From assembly GCA_907165275.2 (NCBI GenBank), contig OU015660.1:8806501-8870500 (forward strand): DNA of 64,000 nucleotides, read 5' to 3'. Shown here piece after piece: positions 51,001 through 63,000 of this stretch (positions are counted from its first letter, which is position 1; each line of letters starts with the position of its first letter). A program made the position numbers and the translations under genes. This stretch comes from Zygaena filipendulae. Lineage: Eukaryota > Arthropoda > Insecta > Lepidoptera > Zygaenidae. The notes under the pieces are model-generated. The model searched no databases, was not told where the DNA came from, and saw only the letters and a program-made list of their open reading frames with translations.

Positions 51001-54000
51001 CCTACTTTGCGCCACTTTGTGTTACCAGGATCTCACAATTTTTATTGCTTTTCACTAAATTCGGGACATCTGTTCTTCTTTGTTCAGAATAGTTCTTATT
51101 TTGTCTTTTCGTTTATAGGTACCAATGCGATAACTTTTATGCGTAGGTATCAATTCAGTATGTACCAATTTTATTATAAATACTGCATAAAGCAGATAAT
51201 TTATTTACGAAAAGTTAACTATACAACTACCTATAATAATTCAATTGTTCTCTAAAAGTTAGGTATAATTTTTCTGTAGATATTGTTTTTTTTTTTCGAA
51301 CAGCAAAACTATTGTATGAGAGCTTTTTCATTTGAAAAATACATATTATATGTTTATAAGTGTTTCATAATAATTTTTTTGTGTTATATAAATACGCTTT
51401 CCGCGTCTGTTTGTCTGTCCGCTTAGTTCTTCTAAACTACGCAACGGATTTTTTTGTGGTTTTCACTATCGTTTACAGAATTTCTTCCGAAAGATTTATA
51501 TATCTACTTAATAAATACACTCGTATATTAAAAGTTCCCGATAGTGGCATTGCCGAAATTGACATGGGTTACAACGTTAACGTTACAACATAGTGATATA
51601 CCTATAACGGTAAATGTACGAGAGCAACATAATATAATATATAAATTCTGAACATACGGCGAAGATTTTTTTCTATGATTGTTATTCATTTTATTTAATA
51701 AGTGATGCAAATTCAATAGCAATTTAAAGAACATTGGCGATAATATAACCATCTGGTCACCCGCAATATTTCCACTCGACAAAATAGAATGAAAAGATAC
51801 GTATGACTATGAATTCGTTTTAGAGTTCTAATCCAAATATCATTTATAATTGATTTTCTATAAAATTTTATTAAGTAAAAATTTCGAGTTAAGTGAATCG
51901 TAGGTATGTAATAAGAATAAAAGGATAATCCACTTATCGAAAAGTCAAATTAAGAGAAAAAAGTATGTATTTGTCTTAAAGGGACTGTTGAGAAAACGAG
52001 TCAAAATTTCATTATCTAAAGAGTCAAATGAAATTTGCAGACTTTCATAACATCATCGAGTGAACGTTGCTCGAAATCTCTTTATATAAGATTTCGCCAA
52101 AAGTCAATTTCTTCATGTAATGGGTAATGACAGTATCTTATGATTCAATAAGTATCAAGGGTGACGTTTTCGTCTACTTTTCTGTTACGAGTTTACGTGA
52201 AAATGTCCGCCCATCGCCAGGTAAATGATATCCGGGCCTTTATTCACTATGACCAACAACATTCCTTGCCCATAACGCGCGTCCCAAAAACCCATTTCCA
52301 AATGTTCTAGATGCTAAGATATTAGAAATTATTCTTTATGCCATAAGAAACGTTTTAAATGTATTTTTTGCAGTAAAATTTCTTCGATTACGAGAGAAAG
52401 ACAGTATTTACGGCGTCTTATCTTAGCGCGGCGTGTTATGGTCATAGTGAATAAGGGCCCAGATATTCAATATCGAATGTTACGTCGAATATAAACGAGA
52501 TAAATAGGTGAGAGAGTTTTTCTATCAAGTTCTTGAGGAATCTTTCGCTTCATTTCTGTGATGCTCCGGTATATTTATTCGTACAAGAACAAATCTCACA
52601 TCTCATCTTGTAACATGTACATATAGGTAAAATGTTATATGGATATGCGTTTTTCCCGTACATTGGAAATAAATGGAAAAAAAAAGTGTATGAAGAAATG
52701 TTAGAAATAATAACGAGACCAACGGTGCTGTCAAATGTATTTCTTGTTTTTTTGGACTATTTATCTGTTTCAACACGCATCCCACAGGAACTACGTCATA
52801 ATGGATGGATTTGAATGAAATGCCATATGGCATTGTATTGCATATGGCATGGCAAATGTATATACACCGCTTCCACTTTTATCCTGATAACCTAGGCACA
52901 GATAATATTATAATACTATACTTACTAGAAAAGTTCCCGAGAGAAAGCCGAAACACGCGAGTGTTAAACCACGTTTATACAGCTAATTTAAAATATAAGG
53001 AATAACAGCCTGGCTCTACATAATAGACTAGTTGACTAGATTTTAGTTGTTAGGCTTTGGTATTATACGTGTTTACCTACATATGACGTCACGAGCCTCC
53101 ACTCCTAAACTTCTTTTCTTTCTTCTTCTTATTAGCTTTTGCATATAATGCATTTAGCCAGTTTCAAGTAATATAAGTTAGTTAAATGCACAAATTAGCG
53201 TTTAGCATCGTTGTACGATTTGAACTTGTAGGCCATGATACTGAATAGACTACAAGAACTTTTTCGGAGCTCTTGGAGGAAACCGAAGAAATCAGCTCGA
53301 AATGTCATTATATCTTCTTGAGCACTTAAAAAACCGTCACTGTGAAAATTATTGTCCAATATTAAATGTATTTTCTTCTTCTTCTTCTTCTTCAATACAG
53401 CGCCTTATGACACAACGAAATCCACTTTTAACCATTTTTTCTCGACATGAAAATAAATAACCGAACCGCCATCTTCGATTGCCGCCAAAAAACTCCACTC
53501 CTAAAATTTGATGCGCTTTATTCGAATTTGTTTTTTTTTTTTATTTCAAAAAGTAAAAGACACGCATCTATTATGTGTTTTGTTATCTAGCTGACAGACT
53601 AAATAGAATTGTGATTTTCAACCTTAACAACATGTCTATTAACCTCAAGTAAATGTATTATATTTCGCTTGTAAAATTATTACTTCACAACTTCATATTA
53701 CGAACGTAGACTCCGTCCCAAATATCCTTGATCCTAAACATGTCGCACGACAGAATGGCTAAGAACCCGTTAATTTAGGGTGGCGACACACATCGCGCTG
53801 TAGTAATCTCTGCGAAACACATCAACGCAACTCGTTAAACATACTGTGACACAGTGTCGTCATGTTCTACAAGCTCGATGGGGTTTGAATATTATTTAAT
53901 TTTCCTCAAAACGATTGAGCCGTTTTTAAGTGAGAGTTTACTCTATTTTTTATAGGCCCAACTCTGTATTCAAAGTAATAATGTAAAAACAGCTCTTCCA

Positions 54001-57000
54001 AATTAACCGAGCGCTGAAAAAATAATTCAAACTTAAAAATTCATGTGGTAGCGAAATTTAAATGTGGTTGATTTAAAGCCCACCTATAGTTAGCTACAAA
54101 AAAAATTGTATGATTAACGAAGAATTATATATTTAAAATAAATGAATAAATAATACAATAAGTACAATACAATACAATACAATACGCTTACGCTGTCATG
54201 CTTTTTAAATTCAATAAATAAATAAATAAATAAATCTATCGCTAAATAAATAAATACAAATATTCTTATTATTATATACAAATATTATATTATTATTATT
54301 ATTGTTCTGTATTGTCACCAAAACAAAAAAAATATGAAAATACACAATAATATTATAACGATTCTATACGTGGGTCGGGTGGGTTACTTTTTAATGCCTT
54401 AACTACTTTACCGATCGTCATAAAAGTTTGCCTACGGTTTGCACGTTTTAGAGGCACAAAAGGATCTAGCGTACTTTTTATCCCGAAATCAACGGGGGTG
54501 AATCCAGGGGAACAGCTAGTCAAAAATTAAATAAAAATTCCAATTTTAGATACGATTTATTCGAGTCTTATTAGTGTTTGATGCTAACTGAAGGCTCACG
54601 GTAATCTGCGAACTGTGAGCTTAATGTGAAAAGGTCCCAGAAAAGGAAGTTTAATGCCGTTGATGGTGTGACATCCATTTGAACTGTATGTGACCGTTAC
54701 ACATATAGTATAGGCACCATGACAAAAGACTACTCTCTCGCAGACTCGCCGATTACAACTCTCACTTCATTCAGAGGTCTCTTCAGACGAAAATTTCTCT
54801 CTCACGGTATAATAGCCTGTTCCTTGTAACGAGGGCCTTTATTGCCACTACGAGTTTATATTTGAACGGCATAAAATGGCTTCCGTTGAGTAAATATCAA
54901 GAGCGAGACGAGTCACGTGGCGAGTGATCCCATGAAAATATCTCTTGCGAAATTGCTCCGTAAATTTTTGGATAACAAAAGATTTTAATCAAGATTTTAA
55001 GTGACGGGCAAGCTTACTTTTTATAATCATAATATTAAATATTGTACTGTAAAGTGTGTTTGTTTGTTCCCATCTTCTAAGCATTTATATCTCATCAGAG
55101 CAACGGATTTTCTTATATGTAGTTCCAAGAAATAGGATATAGTTTATCACAGGATAGTCTAAGAGGTTAAGTGATAGGTATTGATCGTTGTTATTTGGCT
55201 AGGATGGGTAAACACGGATGCATTTATGGGGTCTAATGAAAACCAGAGTTGCTGTATTTTATACGAGAGCAGTAAAGTTACGCTTAGCCGACGTCCAGTT
55301 TCATATGCAGCATTTACAATATGCTTTAGTTTTTAACATGTTTAAGAAAATTCATGAGAGTAAAACCGTTGGGAGTTGCTAGTATCACATAAACTTAATA
55401 TATCTACCTAATAAAACATCAGCATAAACCTTCACGTTGTTTTTAGTGGTGCCTGTAAACAAGAACATTTTCGGTGACAAAATATAGAATACAAAGTAAT
55501 ACCATATCTTTCCGTGCGTACTAATTGAATTCTAAATTGGATGGGGCGTCTAAAAGAAACTCATTTACGTCAACCACATTATGGGATTAATATTCTCTTT
55601 ACACAAGGTTTGTGGCAAATGACATTTTATGTTGCCATCTCGCGAATGTTTGTTGATATTGGAACCGCTCGCTGTTAGGCACAAACAGTGGGTTATGATG
55701 AGTTGGGGCTTTTCATCTTGAATTACATTAGCGGTATTTTTATTGGGGTATAATTTTGGCGGGTTTTTGTTCTAATAATCTCACTTTTTCCAAGTTGCAA
55801 AGCGTTTTTGATGACAAATTTCTTTTTTTTTTGTTAAAATTAGGTATTGAATAACATGGTTATGTTTATTTAATTCTCGTATATCCAACGATGGTGTGTT
55901 TCAATTTAATACATAAAACAAAGGTCTACCGTCCGCCATGCGGGTCCAAAACTTTGGAAAGGTCGTACAAACATTTAAGCCACCATTTAGTCAAATCCGA
56001 AAACAAATTTTGCAATAATTTAGGGTGGAACCATGGAACTAAAGTTACTAAATTCATTACAAACTAACAACTACACGTCATAAATTTGGCAAAACTCGCT
56101 CTCTCTCTGTGTCTCTGTGTTCGGCTTGTTCGAATAATGGTACGAGTAAAAACAAAAGGAGCGCTAAAATACAAGTTAGTCGCCGACTATACTCCGATAT
56201 ACGACCGCTGATTTCTGCATGCAGATTATCTGTTATCATACTCAATGAAAACTTTTTAATATTAATGATTACCTTACCTACATATTATAAAACAAAATTC
56301 TCCGCCTCATCTGTCTGTCAGTTTGCGATAAACTCAAAAACAAAAAAAAATCATGCATTTTTCACCAATTAATAGATACAGTGATTCCAGAGGAAGGTTT
56401 ATAGGTATAGTTTATCCTACAATTGCTGCGGGAACTCCGAAATTACTGCGGGTGAAACCGTGGAGGGCAGCTCGTTAGTGTTACAATATAAAGAGAAAAG
56501 TTTTTTCGGCGTTACCTCTATAGTTAGCGAATAAATAAAAGCTTGCCGAGTAACATAGAATATTTTCATTCCGAAATAAAGAATTTCCGAAGAAGTCCTG
56601 GACTACTGGTAAAATTGCGAGGAACAACTATTTAATATCAAATTAAGAGTCATTTGGATCTTGGGGCACATAAACTACTTTTTATCCCGTTACAATTAGA
56701 TCCTGAGGGAGTCCCAAAATTGACACGGATGAAACCGCAGTGGATGAGCTATAGTGTTATTGTATTACTTAATAAATAATTTATATTGAAATAATGAAAA
56801 AAAAAAATTCTAATTTGTTTTTTCTAACTATAACATTAAACAATGCATCACGATTTTAATTTAACTCCTAAGGAAAAGATACCTACCTGAAGGAATCAGC
56901 GGCCATATCTCAGGCTACTACTCTTAAGACCGTTCCGGTTTCCAGCAAACAATTTTGGAGACCCATCTATTATGGGATTAAGTAAAGCTTAAAAAACTTC

Positions 57001-60000
57001 TCAGTGGATATTTCATTACAGGCTTTATCAACTCTGAATAAACGCGATAAAAGTAAATGAATGTTGAAAAATTTTCATCCCTCTAGACTTACGATAAACT
57101 GGATTTACTCTTGGAGCTTATATAGAGTATGCAACTCGAGACGAAGAGAGCGTTAGCAAACCAAATCCAAGTGTATTTTAACCTTAGCCTTCCAATGTAT
57201 GTTAAATAATGCAGCAATCACTGAGTGTGTGAGTTATATTGATGTGCTAGCTGTTCCCCGCGGTGTCACCCGCGTTAATTTCGGAGGTCCCGCGGGAATT
57301 CCGGGATAAAAGAACCCTGTAACCTTTTCTGTACCCTGCAACGTGAAGTATGCTTAGTTTTTGCAGTGTCACTCGCGGTAATTTTAGAGTTCCCGCAGGA
57401 ATTTTGGGATAAAAAGTACCTACGTCCCTTTCTGTATCCCTGAAAATGTGTAGCTATGAAAAATGTCATGATGATCAGCTGAGGCGTTAAGGCGTAAAAG
57501 CGTAAAAAACAAACAATCGGACAAACTCACTTTTGCTTTTTGGTTTCATTCGCATTGATTTTGAGATTCCCTTAAAAAAACCTTTGTGCAAATCTGTCTT
57601 GACAGTTTCAGAATATATATGAAAATTCATGTAAATTAAATTTAACGGAATAAACGGAATATTTAATACAATCAGTTGGGACATAGTTAAGCCATGCCTG
57701 TCCCCCGGAGGAGTAGGCAGAGACTATATGGAATGGACCTCCATTTGCAATAAATTATTTCATGCCTTTACCTCACCCAAGTTCATAATCCTTCATGTCA
57801 GAAAGAAAAAATAATTATTTATTTATTTAAGTACACAAAACAGATTGTAGTCATTACAATTTTTAATTATTATAGTGTATTATTATTATGTTCCGACCAC
57901 AAACCAGAGATATGCATACCTAGAAAGACTAAAAATTGATATTAAAAAAAATACAGTCGAATTAAGAACCTCCTCCTTTTTTGAAGTCGGTTTAAAAGGG
58001 CAGACCACAGCCGCAAGCATTAGCTTTTTAGCTACTAAGTATATAAATACCGAAATCGATACTGTTTTAGTATTAAAGTTTTTAGATTTTCGCGTTTTGA
58101 GCACATTATATTATGTAAATATTATGTTCAAGTCCCGCGTAATTTACATAATATAATGTTTTAGTATTTACAAAAATATTTCATCTATTTTTTATTAATC
58201 TGATTATTTACCAAATACTTGGTTTTTTCAACAGTTGCACGAGGGGAGATTATCTTAAAGTTTATTCAGAAGTTGGCACTCATGGACCTGGTCCACCTGG
58301 GGTCAACGAGTACTCAGCTTGGACCCGGGTTCTTTGTGGTAGCAGAGCGGACACCCCCCCATCTATATACTCGCCGGGACCACTTATGGTCCTAGAGTTT
58401 CACACTGGACCAAAAGCAGCGAATTCGACAGGATTCATTGGAACATTTCGGTTTATAGACAGACGTAAGTTTGAACATTTCACATTATAATTTAAAAACG
58501 GGTTCGACCATTAATCATATTGTTAGGTTTTTAATAAAGTCGTTTACTTTTTGAACGGAAAATTACATCGAAAATAAATTACATGAAATGTAAATTTTCA
58601 CAATAAACAGTAGGGAACAGAAGATATAAATGAGCTTAGACGTCGCCCCCGAAACCTCCTATTTTTATGTTCTTTAACTTATGTCGCTGTTCCTTTTTTA
58701 ACAAACAAACCTGACCGCGAAGGGTTAAATAGAGAAAAAAGAGAAGAAATAACCGGCTTTTGGTCTGTATTTCTTTGATGTTATAGAGAAAACGGTGACC
58801 TAGCATGTACCTAAAATATCACATTTATTTTTTTACTAGTCCTGCGTATCATTCTCGAATCCAGACCAACAAGCTGTACTTAAATTGTATGTAAGCATAA
58901 ATATTTTTGTTGTAAAAATAAGTAAACGTAAAATGTACTGATCAGAGGATGATCTAACCAAGATCGACAAATACAGATGCAAGTAGAAAGATGAGAGAAA
59001 GAAAGAAAGAAAACGAGTTTATTGGTCCCCATTAAAAAGGTCAATAGTAAATTACAAAAAAAAAACCATTTAACAAATAATGTGAAGGAGAAGGAAGGCA
59101 GTGCCAATTGGTCTCTATCTCAGCATAAATACTTCATTATTTAGCATAAATTAATCAAGAAATAATAATAAACATAATGAGCCTTATAAAAGTTGCGTCC
59201 CAAATAGGGATGTGGACTACTTTTGAAAATCAAAGTTCTAATTAGTCCGTCAGGTAGAAAATAAAAAAAACAATACACACGTATTTTTTGCTTTTTTAAA
59301 TAAATTAAAATATACAGAGATAAAGCGCATTAAAGTTTAGGGTGAGGGGGTCGTGACGTCACTAACCGCTAAAACCGCCATACAAACTCTCAGAATAGTG
59401 ACGTCACGCGAAATTTCAACTCAAAATATCGCCGTTATTTTTTGATTACGTAAAAAAAGAAAAAATACGTGTCCAATATTTTTTAATAATCTACAAGACG
59501 GACTAAAAAATAAAAATTAGTCAACATGCCCATTATTGTAGCTAAAATGATGCATGATCCCAGTTCGTTCCTCTCTGCTCTGATCGTTTCTTCTTATTGT
59601 TCCTACTATATTCGATATTTTATTTTTAATTTTAACAATGCTAACATTAATTTAAGTTTTATATTAACGGACTAACAACTTTTTTTTATTATTCTTATTA
59701 AGCCTTTACAATGCTGTGCCCACATGTCTGTGGTAACAGTCTAGCTCTACAACCGTGCTGTATTATTGTTTTCATTGCCGATTGTTATCTGTTTTGTGAG
59801 CCTATTAAATCACTACATACCTACTAGTAAAAAACAAAGTCGCTTCCCGCTATCTGTCTGTCCCTATGTATGCTTAGATCTTTAAAACTACGCAACGCAT
59901 TGTGAATTGAATTGAATTGATACACCACAAAGATTTACAGCATATGCAGTCATGCGGTTTTGACCAATAGATGGTAATTCATGAGGAAGGTTTATATTTA

Positions 60001-63000
60001 TATTTTAGCGATGTTGACAACTTTTGAAAATCAAAATTTTAATTAGTCCGTCTTTTAGAAAATTAAAAATCATTAGACACGTATTTTTTTTTTCAAATAA
60101 ATGAAAATACACAGAGATAAAGCGCATTAAAGTTTAGGGTGGGGCCTCGTGACGTCACTTACCGCTACAAGCTGCCACACAAACAGCACTAGTTAGTGAC
60201 GTCACGTGAAATTTCAACTCAATGTATCGCTGTTATTTTTTGATTACGTAAAAAAGAAAAAATACGTGTTCAATATTTTTTATTAATCTATAAGACGGAC
60301 TAAAAAAATAGTCAAATAGCCTATTCCTGCGGGAACTCCAAAATTATGGCGGGTGAAACCGCGGGGGACAGCTAGTAAATAAATAAATAAATGCCTTTAC
60401 AGGTAATTTCGAAACTGATGGTGTACAAATACCGAACACGTGGTGTGACTACACCTTCACCTCGCAAGACAACAGACCGGCCCATGGCCGCTTCTACAGT
60501 CCCAGATATCCATCAAGCTACCCCAGCAATGTGCGGTGCACCTATCATTTTATAGCCAGGTATTGCTGTACCTATAAGTAAATTTGTCTCACTACGACAC
60601 GTCCTCCTAACAATTTTAGGGCAGCGAATAGGAGTGAAATAATAAATTCCCTTACGTCTTCTTGAAAATTTCGTCAACAAAAAACCTGCCTATTTTAAAC
60701 CAACCTATAGCTTTCAATTTCTATTTTCGTCGCCCCAAGGCGCTCAGTCCGTATTTAGTAGATCGGACGAGAAACCACCAACGTAAGGAATAAGTGCTAA
60801 CAGTCACAGAAACTTTTACTAAAAAAACTACGTGCCTTTACAGATATTTTATTAATAACAAAGTATACAGACTTCAAAGTGCCAGTGTCTTTATATTTCT
60901 GAGTAATACCTACTAGGTACCTATACCTTTTCCGTGCCCAATATTATCCAGATCACAGAAGTATCCTCATAATATTTTGGAATATAATTTGTCAAACATA
61001 TAAATATATAGTACCTATACATAATATATCTAAACCCAATTTCGCTATGTTCCAGGGAGAATGAGCGAATCAAATTAGTTTTTGAGGAATCATTTCTACA
61101 GAAAGGTGACGAAAGGTGAATTTTTAAGACTTTTACGTACATTATATTTAAATTATAATGCTGAGTGTACCTACATTTTTTTTTTTCAGTTGTCTTAATC
61201 GCGCGGACATTATAAAAGTGTTTGACGGAAGATCACCTTCGGCGCCAGTCCTAGCAATGCTATGCAACGAAGTTGTAGGTGAGATACCAGATTTTTTTTT
61301 TCGTTAAAGATCGCATTAAAATGTTGACGGTATTTTTCTGACATGGCAAGGGGGAGAAGCGTAAACGACATGAATAATGTATAGGTGGATTTAAAGAGGT
61401 ATCTTTTATCGATAATTGCCCGATGAATGGTAAAATAGCTTTTAAAATCTAAAGCATGAATGATATTGTACCATATTGATTCTTTACAGGAACAGAGTAA
61501 AAAAAAAGGTTTTAAGTTAAGATTAGTAACCTTTTTGCTAATGAAATTTCCTTTTTTTGCCTGATATTGAGTGTAGTATTTAAAGATATCTAACAACATT
61601 ATGTAATTTTTTATTTATCTATTATACCTATACATACCCATACATTCGTATATTATTATCTACCTGTGCAATTTAATCATCATTTTCCACTTTCAACTTT
61701 CATCCCTTTTGAAACGAGTTGGTAAAGCTTTTCCATTGCAATATGACCCTTATTAAAAAATTCAGTTGCTTCGTCCGTTTTAATTATTTAGAACTTAATT
61801 GTTGCCTCGTTACACTTTCGTTAAAAGTCAGAAAATAAACCTCAGCGAAAATTTGAAATTTTGTCGAAACATAAATAAATAAAAATAATATGACATTATG
61901 GGTTTTATATAAACTGATGCCTTATTTTCTCAGTATAGAGAAATGTGGGCAAGTTCATGAGAATATCTAGAAACCTCTGGTATTCTACTTATCTCAGTTT
62001 ATCAACATCAATATTTGAACTAAAAAAACTAACAACTAACTTCCTCGATTACTGATTACATTTTATTTTTGACACAGGATACGAGATATTATCGACACAA
62101 CCAGAACTACTGGTGCAATTCACCGCAAACTCTGATACTCCGGGTCAAGGGTTCAAAGCAAGCTACCAATTTCAGATGGAAGATAAAGCTAGCACAGGTT
62201 TAGCAACCATGTATTACTAGGTGTAAAACTACGATGGGAAACAAGAAAAAAAAAATTATGAAACTAAAAATATGTTCTTCGCATATTTTTAGTTATATTT
62301 TTTTACTTAGACATTAAATAATCAAAAGTAAAATATCTTTCATTAGCTTACAACACTGCTCAAGTAGAAAATTGGCGGTTTTCACATTTTAAAATTTAGT
62401 TAAGTTAAAGCGTTAATAAAAAGTAAAATTATTTCTTAACCGCTAACTAAGGTATTTTTAGAGTAACAACAGAAAAATTCCACCGATTTTTTCAAATAGA
62501 CAGTTTTTTTCGTCTCGTGTAAGTTGGTAAAAATGTCTTGCGGTGTTATCAGCTAAGGGACGATATGTACTATTCATTCAATTAAATTAGTGTCAAAAAG
62601 TTATACGTTTCCTTGGAAATTGAACTAATATGACTCTGATTAAAAACCGTTATTTGGAACTGTAAGTGGAGGTATTGCTCATATTGAGTATTCATTTATT
62701 CATGAATTCATAGACACCTGCGTCTTTATCACACATAACACTCTAACATAATCCTTGTAATATTATTCTCCCAAAACACACATAATAAGTTGAAATAAGA
62801 ATATTAAATTCCTTCAGGCAAGAAGCAGACCCGATAGCAAACCCGATTTTCTAACATAACTTCCACGTTATTATCTCACAACTTATACCTACTCAATTTT
62901 CATCCACCAATAGGCGAGACGATAGTTTATAATTAAACGAGGTAGAATATCGAGTTTTGCTTGGATTATACACTCAAGAGTCAAAGAGAATATTTGCAAT

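Larger units (their letters stand above)
37794..58234 (+). other. Intron of the CUB gene (20.4 kb)
   Basis: It interrupts CUB1 between the Asp and Cys of its second disulfide. Reading phase and CUB spacing are continuous across it, so no coding exon need lie inside. It carries a Tc1 transposon, many Helitrons and several MITEs (listed). Unlisted segments, such as 42330-43530, 43690-44600, 51510-52230, 53620-54350 and 55390-56280, show no gene. The 108-residue frame at 43102-43428 (- strand) has no recognisable motif. Confidence 0.75.
58465..60402 (+). other. Intron of the CUB gene (1.9 kb)
   Basis: Contains a (GAAA)n tract at about 58993-59012, two related MITEs, and a Helitron split by the second MITE. 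No other feature seen. Confidence 0.65.

Noticed and set aside
37794..58234. Missing coding exons within the 20-kb intron
   Set aside because: The phase (2 to 2) and the CUB spacing from FKDFD to [10 protein letters not shown] are continuous without any extra residues.
61210..61599. 129-residue open frame on the - strand
   Set aside because: It overlaps the CUB2 exon on the other strand and has no motif; the exon's splice signals and phase are better supported.
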